From Odiellus spinosus (lineage: Eukaryota > Arthropoda > Arachnida > Opiliones > Phalangiidae), in NCBI GenBank assembly GCA_963920705.1, contig OY987226.1, forward strand, positions 7,752,501-7,816,500: a stretch of 64,000 nucleotides of DNA, in the 5' to 3' direction. How positions within the stretch are numbered: position 1 is the first letter of the stretch; the number at the start of each line of letters is the position of its first letter. Position numbers and translations under genes: made by a program. Positions 26,241-36,672 of the stretch are shown here, in pieces. The notes beneath the pieces are model-generated. The model was given only the letters and a program-made list of their open reading frames with translations. It searched no databases and was not told where the DNA came from.

Positions 26241-27180
26241 GCATGAGGGTAAAGGAAAGCTAAATTTTAATTGAACTGTTCTGACCCCCAAACATACATT
26301 TGTTACAATACCTCGTGTTTTAAACTATCATATTTGTTTTTAAAGAACAATCATAATATATTTTTAGTAACCATTTACAAAATATTCCTTGATGTTTGAC
26401 AGCCAAGACTTGATATTTCCGTTCAAAAATAATCACCATATTTCCTTTTAAACTTGGGGATATCATTTAACTACATAATTTCCTTCTAAACTTTAAAATC
26501 TAGCTTCGGGATATCCTTTTAACCTTATCGTTGAAGAAACAATTAATGCCACTCTCTGAAACCCAAATATCTTGTATATAGGTCATTTGCAGATAACGAA
26601 CTGCATGCATAATCAAGCTGTACGTAAAGATAAGAGTATATCTATATATTTAACGTATATAAACTATCAAACACATTATAAATTACATTTTCAAATATAG
26701 TTTCGTAGCTTAGCCTTAATTTTAATTAGTGTTCCTTAAATTTCAAGATTAACGAGATTAGATTTGAAACCAATTAAAAATAATATATAATAATATTATT
26801 TTTACTTAAATATGTTTATTAGTTTGTAAAAGGATTTAATTTAACCCATTATATAGTTTAAAAGATTTTTAATGATATGCAGGGAATTAAATTAAATTTG
26901 ATATTATAATAATATTATTATAATTTTATCAAAATATTTACCAGTAAATTATAATTTCATAGAATACTAAAATGTATTAAAGGAATTGGCATGGACTTTT
27001 TTCTTCTGTATAATATACAACATTTGATTCAATCCACCTGAAATTTCCCATTACGCTAACATTCTTTGAACAGAAGTTAATCATTACACTAAACCATGAA
27101 TTAGAAATATTTTCATGTTATCGTATTAAAATAATGAATAATAAATTAAAACTAAATCATATATTACCGGTACTGTTATC
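26241..27180. other. Non-coding stretch, no gene seen
   Basis: Very AT-rich, with repeated ATAATATTATT words grading into the tandem array that follows. No recognisable gene. Confidence 0.5.
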
Positions 27181-27478
27181 TAATTATAATAAATTATAAT
27201 AAATCCTAATAAATTATAATAAATCCTAATACATTATAATAAATCCTAATACATTATAATAAATCCTAATACATTATAATAAATCCTAATACATTATAAT
27301 AAATCCTAATACATTATAATAAATCCTAATACATTATAATAAATCCTAATACATTATAATAAATCCTAATACATTATAATAAATCCTAATACATTATAAT
27401 AAATCCTAATACATTATAATAAATCCTAATACATTATAATAAATCCTAATACATTATAATAAATCCTAATACATTATA
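27181..27478 (+). repeat. 20-bp tandem array, about 15 units
   Basis: The unit ACATTATAATAAATCCTAAT repeats head to tail with no break in period. The first two or three units differ slightly (AAATTATAAT in place of ACATTATAAT), while the remaining units look identical by eye. Uniform units at one side with variants at the other edge point to recent local expansion. Confidence 0.93.
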
Positions 27479-28170
27479 AATCATAATTAAAATATAAAAC
27501 AATAAATTCAATATAATATATAGTATAATTAATATAATGGTAATAAATAATAAACAAAAATTAAATTAAAAATTAACCAAATTTAACTATATAAAAGGTC
27601 AAATATATTTAAAAAAATCATGAAAATATTTCGAGACGCCCTTCAAATGATGTAAAAATATTTTTAAATACTAAAACAAACGACCTATAGTCACGTTTAA
27701 AAAATATACTGATATATACTATATTTTCATCTATACCACAGCTGTCTACGACTACTATTACTTTAATACTACTACCCTATTGCGGTACACAATTCTCTAC
27801 TTTCGTCATTAAGCCTTTGCGTGGGTCTTTTCTTTTTATATATAGGGAAGTAAACACGGTATGTGTCGTAATTAGCGGTCTCCTTTAGGGACTTGCATCA
27901 TTCGACCCATATATACATAATGACACGATCTATTCTACAACAGTTTGCAAAATCTACTTTCTCTCTAAAACGTTTAACATTGTGTAATAATCCTCATTAT
28001 CTTCGCTATAGTATGCAAACAGAAATGAATTATATTATAATATATCATATTACTGACGCGCGTATGCGTATAAAGTAGAAAATTTATATTAATTTGGCAC
28101 ATTGACCTTATAAAAATGTGAGACTTTTGTTCAAAAGTTGTTTCGAAACTAGTAGAGTTGAAGTGGATTA
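27479..28170. other. Non-coding stretch, no gene seen
   Basis: AT-rich. Opposed short frames around 27893 to 28297 have no recognisable domain, and part of them falls in the next repeat. Confidence 0.5.
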
Positions 28171-28474
28171 TTGCTGGGCGTATTCGATTACTAGTAATCG
28201 AGTTATTGAGTAATCGATTACTTTTAAAATAATCGCTAGGGTACGGTAATTGGTTTGCCGAAATTCTTCGACGATTACTTTCAACGATTACTCGCACTTA
28301 ACTATTTCGTTTGTAACTTTCCTCTGTTCAAAGGTCGTGTGACTTTATAATTTAATTTTTTCTTCCTTTATATTGCTAAAAAGTAATCGTTGAATGTAAT
28401 CGGGTAATGATTACCTTACCAAGTAATTTCAATGAATAATCGAATCTTTTCTAATAATCGGATACGCCCAGCAC
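28171..28474. mobile_element. hAT-like MITE rich in AATCGATTA words
   Basis: The left end reads TGCTGGGCGTATTCGATTA. The right end, read in reverse complement, gives GTGCTGGGCGTATCCGATTA. The interior holds many GTAATCGATTAC-type words, so the whole element folds back. AGTGCTGGGC-type ends are common in hAT-derived MITEs. No clean 8-bp target duplication is visible, so the superfamily is an inference. Confidence 0.6.
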
Positions 28475-30060
28475 TATACGTACTGGATTAACACGAAAAT
28501 TATTAAATAATTATCGTTAATTAACCTTAATTAGTATTTCAACAATATTTGGTTGATTATTTAAAACAATATCTATAAGAATTTCGAAGATATTGAGTAG
28601 GTTATTTTAAACAATTATTATCGAAAATAAATTCTTTTTTTCCTTAACTTACTATCTCAATTTAAATTTCCATGATCAATAATTAATTTAAAATGATCAG
28701 TACCGATATTTAAGATCTTCTATTTTGGGTTCGTATTCTAAAATATCTAATATTCAAGTTTAATAAATATTAATTTAGATTATAAAGGCGGTAGCAAAAT
28801 TTTAAACAAAAGATTTTGCTTTCAAATTTTAAAATATTGATAACTGATATTCTTCGAATTTTCTCGCTTATTTATAATTTAAACAATATTTGTTTAATAA
28901 TTTAAGTCAGAAACTCTAGGTTTTGACAAAAAATAAAAATACAAATTTGGAATCGATGCACGTTCGAACTAATATCCGTTCCCTTTCTGTAATACGCAAT
29001 AATCCAAGCTTATCAACCAAATAATTAATGTAAAATTTGCCTCGCTGTGTATTTCAATATTCTAAAACCGTATAGACCTAAATATAACGGTCAATTTAAA
29101 GGTTATTTAAGCCTAGAAATAATCTTCCGTGTATAGTTTTGAAGTTTAATATCTTAATACGGTAGCCAATTTATTTAGAAGGCTATAGAAGGTAAAATTG
29201 GGCAGACCCGCCCACCTACGCGAAGTCGTTTCACGTACCTTGTAAAAGCGAAACCAAGCGAAACGGAGTATATAAACGTTATATAGTTGTATTAATACAT
29301 CCTTTTGCATTTTCATATAAATATACACATATAAGACTTCGTATTATATATATGAATAATCAAAAATATGTGACCAGAAATAGTTTAGAATTTCGCTTTC
29401 GTCGGGTCGGCTACGCCTTCAAAGCTCCTTTATATATGCTAAGACCCAGTTTTCTACGTTGCTAAACCATGGACAAATTATACTAGATGTTGGGTCCTTT
29501 CACCTCTAAACCGCAGCATGCTCTCATAGACTAAGAAAGGGTTTCACCCTGGACACGCGCCGTGCCTTCCATTATTATTTTAAATAGTTAGGAATCTTGG
29601 TGGGGCAGTTCGCTGGCGCCTCTAGCGATCATCAAGCCAATTATCGTAGCTGCGCAGGCGCGTTAGCGGTAGAGATTGTGAGAAGGCAGAGCTTACCACC
29701 GTACCATACTAGTACTGCCTCTATCGGCAATAACAGTTACCAATGACGTAGGAGGGAAGACATTGAAACGTCATAGGCTTATATATCTCATGACGTCAGG
29801 CTTCTTTCCCCCTTGCCTGTATGCCGTCTCCCTATAGGACAAACGCAGAATGGAGCGACGTTCATTATTAAGAGAAGCTTGATGTTTGTAAGGTAGTGCT
29901 CTGAAACTGGCATTAAGCGCCCTTTAATGGCAAATAGTGGCAAAAGTACTAAGAAAATCTCGTGGAAAAAGAATAAATTTTGACACGTGGTTTTGTTAGT
30001 TATACTTTTACCACTGTTTGCCGTTAAAGGAAGTAAATGGACGTGTTTTGTTAGGTATAT
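28475..30060. other. Non-coding stretch with a GC-richer patch
   Basis: No gene recognised. The segment at about 29550 to 29860 is clearly richer in G and C than its surroundings and contains TGACGT words and CpG. It could be a regulatory region of a gene whose exons I cannot see, or another decayed repeat. Confidence 0.45.
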
Positions 30061-30457
30061 GCTCTTTCGACCGAATTCCCATATGAACGAAATCCCATTC
30101 GGCCGAATAGCTGCAATTTCTAGCCCATTGGGCTGGGAAAAAGGTTTCTTCCCATTCGACCGAATGGGCTAATAAATTCAAAAATTTAATTCAATCGAAT
30201 AGAAGCATACGCATAATTATATATGTAATACGTTGAATGGAACTTTTGTTAAGCTAGGTTCTTCGTACGTAAACGGTAGTAAAAAAAAAGTACAATAATG
30301 CAGTTTTAAATAATATTTATTTGAAAGGTTAGGTTAGGTTAGGTTAGGTTAGGTTATACCTTGGAAATACCCCAAAAATTTCAAAAACCGCCAAAGCGCG
30401 GGTTTTTCGGTCGAATGGGATTGGGTTCGGTCGAATGGGAATTCGGTCGAAAGGACC
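30061..30457. mobile_element. Foldback element with TTCGACCGAA motifs
   Basis: The left end reads CTTTCGACCGAATTCCCAT and the right end is its near complement ending ATTCGGTCGAAAGGACC. The 10-bp word TTCGACCGAA, its complement TTCGGTCGAA or the variant TTCGGCCGAA occurs six times (30066, 30098, 30155, 30406, 30426, 30442), mostly next to CCCAT or its complement. The interior holds a TTAGG array. No target duplication could be fixed and no transposon family is recognised. Confidence 0.6.
30326..30356 (+). repeat. Interstitial (TTAGG)n array, about 6 units
   Basis: AGGTTAGGTTAGGTTAGGTT and onwards: about six perfect 5-bp units of the sequence known as the ancestral arthropod telomere repeat. 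It lies inside the foldback element above. It is too short to be a chromosome end and is better seen as a microsatellite or relic. It is the main, though modest, hint of an arthropod source. Confidence 0.85.
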
Positions 30458-30983
30458 CAAAGCTTTTGTTATTCATCATCTATATCAATTGATGTTGCGA
30501 TATCTGAACTCCCCAACCATGTTATTTAACTGATATCTGATCTCTGCCCGAAAATAACCTGGGACCGTATTGAAATTTTAGTTTTTTTGAAAAGTATAAT
30601 TCGCCCATGGTCTAAGAGAGGATCAATAAATGAAGAGAGCCCTGGCTATATAGTATAAATCCCCTATGGAAATTTAAGGCTATTTCAAGCCGTATATCTT
30701 GGAAAGGCTTGTCTGTATTTATATATCTCGACGTATTTAGTATTTTAGCTTTATCGGAAACCTGTTTTCAAGACTAAATATTTTTGGGTATCGATTGAGA
30801 TTTATATACTTACTTTTTTAATTTTTAATTTTAATAACAATATGATAAGGATTTTGGACTACTGGTTTTGAAAAAAGTTTAAGGAGAACTCTAAATTTAA
30901 ACGAGATCATTGACTATACTAAAAAAAACTAGTTAAAATATAGTATTATTAAAATAAATTATTAACAAGACTATACGGGATGG
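30458..30983. other. Non-coding stretch, no gene seen
   Basis: AT-rich spacer between two mobile elements; nothing recognisable. Confidence 0.5.
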
Positions 30984-31321
30984 CAGAAGTAGATGAAACC
31001 CTCCTTTGAAGTCTACTACTCCAATGTTCGATATAGCGCTCTTCTCTGTATGGGTAAAATTCCCAATTTTACGAGATCGGAGGGGTCCTACTTCATACCC
31101 CCCTGTCTACGGAAAATTGGAAATTCTCTCTCTCCACAAACGACGACGTTTTTTTGACGAACTCCAAGGCTGCTAGAGATATTCGCTCGACGAACTCCCG
31201 CTCCGAAAATATCTACCGTTAGGAGGCGTACGAATCGCGCTTTTTGAAACTAACCCATACAGAGAGGGGCAGACAAGACCCGGGAGTAATAGACTTCAAA
31301 GGAGGGTTTCATCGGCTTCTG
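30984..31321 (-). mobile_element. MITE family B, copy 3 (reversed)
   Basis: A 338-bp copy in the opposite orientation to the other three, with the exact 7-bp duplication GGGATGG at 30977 to 30983 and 31322 to 31328. Internal blocks (AAACGACGACG, GACGAACTCCAAGG, GGAGGCGTACG) match copies 1 and 4 in reverse complement. The left end reads CAGAAGTAGATG where the others have CAGAAGCCGATG. Confidence 0.9.
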
Positions 31322-31398
31322 GGGATGGTTATAAAAATAGTTTAACGTTTTGCGGAGCTTTCGAACGGTTCTAGTTACTTTTCAACCCAAATATATAC

Positions 31399-31939
31399 TA
31401 TTAATACAAAACCTAGTTGCTAGGCAACTAGAAGGTAGTTTTATTTGTGTCCCAGTTGTAAATTACAACTTGGAATGGACAGATATAATGAGTCCTTAAT
31501 CAAAGTTACAACTTGGAATGGACAGATATAATTATGAGTTCGTTAACCAAAGTTACAACTTTGAATGGACATATATTCTCGTTTTAAATCGTCAGTGCCA
31601 TTCATCGAAACCTAGCTTTCACGAATAACTCTGCCAAAATTGACTGAATTTTACATTATTATTTAATCATGCTGGAAAAAAGACTATTTAAACATAAATT
31701 TTGGCAGAGTTATTCGTGAAAGCTAGGTTTCGATGAATGGCACTGACGATTTAAAACGAGAATATATGTCCATTCAAAGTTGTAACTTTGGTTAACGAAC
31801 TCATAATTATATCTGTCCATTCCAAGTTGTAACTTTGATTAAGGACTCATTATATCTGTCCATTCCAAGTTGTAATTTACAACTGGGACACAAATAAAAC
31901 TACCTTCTAGTTGCCTAGCAACTAGGTTTTGTATTAATA
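31399..31939. repeat. Perfect 243-bp inverted repeat (long palindrome)
   Basis: The left arm 31399 to 31641 and right arm 31697 to 31939 are exact reverse complements by eye, separated by 55 bp. The outermost 8 bp, TATTAATA, are self-palindromic, so they may be either arm sequence or an 8-bp target duplication around an element starting CAAAACCTAGTTGCTAGG. Each arm contains three tandem units of about 50 to 55 bp built on GTTACAACTTGGAATGGACA. There is no coding frame. A foldback or hAT-like MITE is the likeliest identity; a source of hairpin RNA is possible if transcribed. Confidence 0.92.
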
Positions 31940-31984
31940 TTTGACCCTTTGTAAGAACAAAAGTGTGGATGAACTACCAAGAAG

Positions 31985-32510
31985 GATAATTGTTAGCTTC
32001 GAAAGTTTATTTAAACATTCTAAACGTTTTGGAAACGATTTCGGAGTGACTATTGTGAACGTATCTTTAAACCAAACCCAATTAATTAGTACGAAACGTA
32101 ACATTACTCTTCGACGTTCTTTGTAGGCGAATATTGGAAACGGCTTGAAACCGCTTTCAAAGTGACTAACGCGAACGTACCTTTAAACCGAACCCACCAT
32201 ATTTCTACGAAACGTAACTTAACTCTCTTCGACGTTCTTTGTAGGCGAATATTCCATGTCTTGACTAGCGTGAATGTGCCTTTAAACTAAACCTATAGCT
32301 AAGGAACGTATTACGTAACCTTACTCTTCGACGTACTTGAAGCCGAATATTTGAATTAGTTTGAAACGGGTTTAAAAGTGACAATTGTTAACGTACCTTT
32401 AATTGGAACGCAACCTATTGCGAGGAAACTTAACCTTATCTTTACTAGTTCCATTAAAAATTATTAAGTGAATATTTAAAACGGTTTGCAAACGGTGGCT
32501 ATAGAAACAA
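31985..32510 (+). repeat. Diverged tandem array of a ~118-bp unit, about 4 copies
   Basis: The block TCTTCGACGT, then TTGTAGGCGAATATT, recurs at about 32108, 32226 and, diverged, 32325. It is followed each time by a GAAACGG/TTTGAAACCG segment, GTGACTA, GCGAACGTACCTTTAAAC and ACGAAACGTAAC. Spacings are 118 bp, then 99 bp (a unit with an internal deletion), and a last diverged unit near 32440. It is an old array; the short frame at 31941 to 32126 lies within it and is not a gene. Confidence 0.7.
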
Positions 32511-33483
32511 AAATTATTTCAAACTCTTTTGGTAATCAATTAAATTAAGAAATAAAAATCATAATATAGTCTTAAAAATTAATTAATGTTGCATTAAAAT
32601 TATAATCAAAATAGTAGTGAACTTAGATGACGCTCACACGCTGTAATAGGCCGAGACAAAGGTCAAAGAAAGCCGTCTGCCAAAACAGGTTCATTTACAC
32701 ATGTTTTATCCAAGTTTTAAATGTTCTATTCGAAACACCAACTTGCTAAACAGTTTGGTTTTAAAATAAATTAAATGAAAACAATGATTTTTAATGATCA
32801 TTCTTACGCCAAAAGAAAAAAAAAACTGTTACTAAGACACAAGCCTTATTCATATTTGCTATTTTGAGCAAGCAGCCTAATTTAGGATTGAAATTTCTAA
32901 CAAAACGGGCGTTTTAGAAGATTCCTTTCACCTTCAACCCTCATGAACCTTGGAGCCCCAGAGCCCTTTCTTGCCTTTTTCTACAGTTATTATTATATAT
33001 TTCAAATTAGCAATCAGCGAACATGATAGCGCTAAAAACCGGTTTTCTTTTCTCAACCCTAGGTAGTCACACAGTTCGCGCGCGATTTCGTATTACGCAT
33101 CCTCCCCCCCATCATCCTTGATAGAAAGAGGCGGAAGAGGGCCAAAGTTGAAATATCATCAAAAAGTAACGCCCTCTAGCAAGAAAAAAAAGAACTTCAC
33201 TTTTATCGAAATTAAATTATAATTATGATAATTATGAAATATAATTTAAGAAGGTCTACTAACTCTACTCACATTTTATCAGTTTTATTTCAGCATTTAA
33301 TTTTAACATAGAAGAATAGTGCAATTTGGCTTGATGTAAGAGCAATGATGTACAATTTCAAATTGGCGCCAAAAATTAATATTTTATTAATTAATAATGA
33401 AAACAAAGAAAACCGTTTTTTCAACTTCTTTCGGGGATTAGACGATTCCTACTATTATTTAAGAAAAAATAGATAATTTAACT
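32511..33483. other. Non-coding stretch, no gene seen
   Basis: AT-rich sequence with a short GC-richer piece near 33060 to 33140. No gene or repeat recognised. Confidence 0.5.
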
Positions 33484-33606
33484 AGAAAAAAATTCCGATG
33501 CTAAGCGGGACTCGAACTCCCAACCGGGTACCCTACCATTTATATCTTAATCGCTGCTTATCACTGTAAGATAGATGCCTTATCAAACTGCGCCACAGTA
33601 GCGATG
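33484..33606 (-). ncRNA. tRNA-like Pol III unit (tRNA relic or tRNA-derived repeat)
   Basis: Read on the minus strand from about 33606, TGGCGCAGTTTGATAAGG fits an A box (internal promoter of tRNA genes). About 60 nt further, AGTTCGAGTCCC fits a B box with one deviation, and a run of seven T (near 33486 to 33492) follows shortly after, as at Pol III terminators. A stem TATCTTA/TAAGATA lies between the boxes. The acceptor arm does not pair (GCTACTG against TTAGCAT) and the T stem has mismatches, so a working tRNA is unlikely. A decayed, intron-bearing tRNA or a SINE head are the alternatives. Confidence 0.45.
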
Positions 33607-33931
33607 ACGTAAGGTCGTTTAAATTAGGTAGTCTTTAGAGGATCGAGAGATAAATTAAGCTTGTGGAAGTAGGGGATTTTAAAACTCGATTAACTTAATT
33701 ATTAAACGTTATTAAGATACAAAACTTGCATTGGAATGCAATTTGGCCTACTATTAAACCAAATACACAATAAAACTTAAGATCAAGAAATTCTAAGATA
33801 GCTAAATAAGTGAGCAAAGTTGATCATTCTCGTCTCTCACCCGAAAAAATCGGAAATCTCGTTTCCCAGCATATTTTCGAGGACACAAATAACTATAGCC
33901 TCGTCCGAGGCTATAGAATAAGCTAAATATA

Positions 33932-34282
33932 TAGGGTGTTTCGATAATGGTGGTAGGACCGATCTACAGTGGGTTCTATGACATTTTGTCGTACGGGGTG
34001 CCGTATAAGACTTACGAAATGTATAACGCGCCGATGACTCCTTAACGTACATTAATAAACGTATACTCAATTATAAAATACGCTTAATTATTTAGCTGGT
34101 TTTTTGAAAGCACGCGCTTGATAATTTGATTTTATCAATGAGTATAAGTTAAGGGGTCATGGTTCATTTCGTAACTCTTAAAAGGCGCCCCTTACGACAA
34201 AACGTCATAGAACATTTTCGTCTCAAAATGACCCATAGAACTCGCTGTAGCTCGGTCTTACCACCATTTTCGAAACACCCTG
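33932..34282. mobile_element. TA-flanked CAGGGTGTTTCG MITE (mariner-like), copy 1
   Basis: The left end reads TAGGGTGTTTCGATAATGGT; the right end in reverse complement reads CAGGGTGTTTCGAAAATGGT. Pairing continues through GGTAGGACCGATCTACAG and deep into the element, including CCTTAAC and TATACTCA blocks, so it is one long foldback of 351 bp. It is flanked by TA (TATA) on each side. ACAGGGTGT ends with TA duplication fit Tc1/mariner-derived MITEs of insects. A frame at 33837 to 34070 mostly overlaps it and is spurious. Confidence 0.78.
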
Positions 34283-34286
34283 TATA

Positions 34287-35888
34287 TCTGATGTCCACCC
34301 ATGAAACAAATATAAATCGACAACAATAAAGAAGTGAGGGTTAACGTTTCAATCATAGATAGATGAATCCTAAGATATTTTAGTGTTAAATCTAATAAGG
34401 GAGGAAACTAAAAAAATCTATTGTTCTTAAATTCCATCTTTAAAAAAGAATTAAATAATAATATACAATCATAATATGAATGAAATTTTTACCATGCATT
34501 TTTTAAATTAAAATATATGACTAATGAAACATTCTCTAATTAATTCCATACTATAAATTGAATTATTAAAAATTTAATTAATAAATATAAACAATAAGAC
34601 TTTGTGTATGTTATCATTACAGTAATAAACAATCCATCCTTATATCTTTATCATTTAAAAAACTTAGTTTTAACGACGAATTCATAATGACGCTTTATGC
34701 AAATTCAAACTGAATCTAAATCATTTTTTAAAAATCAGCACTATACCGAATTGAAAACTTTTCAAAAGTTGTAATGCAAATTTTGTGAGCTTCCTAATGA
34801 CTTGCTAATATTTGACCCAATATACTCTTACGCTCTTTCAATTTAAAGGGAAGCTGAAAAGCTTAATTATCTATGCTGTTATTGGATCATTAATAACCCT
34901 AAAATTAGGCCGAACTTTCCTTTTTAATACCTCTGACAAAATTCTTGTTGATTAGAGAAATAAACACCCCTCATAAGCAGTTCACGGTTAATACCATAAA
35001 CTGATCAGACATTTTCTATTGGCTATTTGAGTAACAAAACTGTGTGGCCCAAGGACCATCTTGTTAGCATTTAAATGGAAATATCAGGATTTATTTCTGA
35101 GCAAATTATTTTTTATTTCATAATAATAGTTTTCGTTTGAAGTACCGCGTGATAAAAAGCCTGATACAATGCACGTAAATATATTTAAATTAGGCTTAGC
35201 AGAGTTTAAAATAATAAAATGCTTCTGATTGATGTATTTCGAATACGAAAACGGGTTGAAATTAATCTAATTTTGAATTATTTTTTAATTTAACCATTTC
35301 ACACAACCTTTAAAATGTAACCGAGGTTTTGAAAGCTTTTAAATGAACGACTTTATGATATCGAGAATGGGATAGAAGGGGTGGTACGAGTCGCGCGTAT
35401 AATTAAGCTCCGAAACAATTAAATATAAATTTAATGAGAATTTAATGTGAGGAACAATATATTGCTCTTTTCACTCGACGTCTGGTATAGTTTTTTTTTT
35501 TTATTTTTTCTTGTTTTTTCTTTTTAACTTTTACTTTTGCCCGCTTCGTTCCAAAAACCTATTACCAACAGATGGTCAATTTCTTTCAATACGCTTGAAA
35601 AAGCACACACACGTAAGCTTAGAGGCCGCCCAGCTCGAAACTCTTTTGTATATAGTTAAGCCTTTTTTTTTTTAGTTGTTGGCGCTTAATTATTTATTGC
35701 CAAAAATGAAATTGGAAACCTCAAGCCAACACCATTCGCTCGCTCGCGGCAAGACGGAAATATACACTCGTGGTTTTGTGTTTAGGATTTTTCGCCACCG
35801 CGTTATTAGGAAATATTTTGGCAAGCTTTCGTTCCACTATGTCTTACATCATTTATTATTACGCAATCGTGTGTTTGTGTGTAATGTA
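34287..35888. other. Non-coding stretch, no gene seen
   Basis: AT-rich. A TTTAAAGGGAAGCTGAAAA word near 34842 resembles a TTAA-family left end, but no partner end was found. A frame at 35676 to 35933 (85 codons) has no recognisable domain and runs into the next element. Confidence 0.45.
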
Positions 35889-35922
35889 CAGGGTGTATTT
35901 GAAAGATATTACAATATTTTAA

Positions 35923-36478
35923 AGGGAGAGTGAAGAGGAAAAGCAAGTGACTTTTATTTATTGATTCTTCTACTAATTACAAGACCTATACGCGTTGTTA
36001 ATACGGGAAATATATTCCAATGATTTAAAAAAATAGAAATAGATCCTGATTTCACTGAATATTTCCCTCCAACCAATCGTGTAACGCCCTGCCTTCCAGC
36101 TAACAAAATACTCGTGGCGCGCGGCGATGTGACAAACGTGGCGCGCGCCGATGTGACAAACGTGGCGCGCGCCGATGTGACAAACGTGGCGCGCGCCGAT
36201 GTGACAAACGTGGCGCGCGCCGATGTGACAAACGTGGCGCGCGCCGATGTGACAAACGTGGCGCGCGGCGATGTGACAAACGTGGCGCGACATATATAGC
36301 GTGCCACGAGTATTCTGTTCGCTGGGAAGGCAGGGCGTAACACGATTGGTTGGAGGGAGAGATTCAGTGAAATCTGGATCTATTTTGATTTTTAAAATCA
36401 TTGGGATATATTTCCTAAGTAATTAACTACGTGGATATGTCTTATAATTAGTAGAAGAATCGATAAAACGCCCTCTTT
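35923..36478. mobile_element. TTAA-flanked foldback MITE carrying a tandem array
   Basis: It starts AGGGAGAGTGAAGAGG after TTAA (35919 to 35922) and ends before TTAA (36479 to 36482). The arms pair over about 170 bp at roughly 85 percent, for example GATTCTTCTACTAATTA with TAATTAGTAGAAGAATC, and GAAGGCAGGGCGT with ACGCCCTGCCTTC. The apex of the hairpin has been expanded into seven 24-bp units. Long frames on both strands are open only because 24 is a multiple of three; they are not genes. Confidence 0.78.
36113..36290 (+). repeat. CpG-rich 24-bp tandem array, 7 units
   Basis: Each unit contains GATGTGACAAACGTGG followed by CGCGCGCC. The first and last units differ by the same C to G change (GCGCGGCG in place of GCGCGCCG), mirroring each other across the array. 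There are about five CpG per 24 bp, in contrast to the AT-rich surroundings. It sits exactly at the apex of a foldback MITE. Confidence 0.92.
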
Positions 36479-36672
36479 TTAACATGAATTTATTTTGTAT
36501 GCATGAATACATATCACTTTCTAACACTGGCTTTTATTGATCGACTAATGAAGTTCGAAACGCACTCCTAGTTTCCGAAAAGAGCGGAGAAATATCCCTT
36601 GTCCGCGGTTAAATACAAAGATATATTTCTCGAATTAATTCGTATACGCTTTGATTTCTCCGAAACACCCTG

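Larger units (their letters stand above)
35889..36672. mobile_element. TA-flanked CAGGGTGTTTCG MITE, copy 2, split by an insertion
   Basis: The left end CAGGGTGTATTTGAAAG (35889) and the right end CTCCGAAACACCCTG (to 36672) are inverted matches to each other and to the element at 33932. A TA flanks both sides. About 34 bp of the left arm and 190 bp of the right arm are separated by the TTAA element at 35923 to 36478, so this copy was present before that insertion. Confidence 0.65.

Noticed and set aside
27974-28297. 107-codon minus-strand frame
   Set aside because: It runs into the hAT-like MITE at 28171, has AT-rich composition and no domain.
30326-30356. Chromosome end
   Set aside because: Only about six TTAGG units, embedded in a foldback element with ordinary DNA on both sides.
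35954-36401. Long frames (up to 142 codons, both strands) with RATFVTSA-, RHVCHIGA- and ADVTNVAR-type repeats
   Set aside because: They are open only because the 24-bp tandem unit is a multiple of three. Three frames on two strands are open at once and they cross MITE arms.
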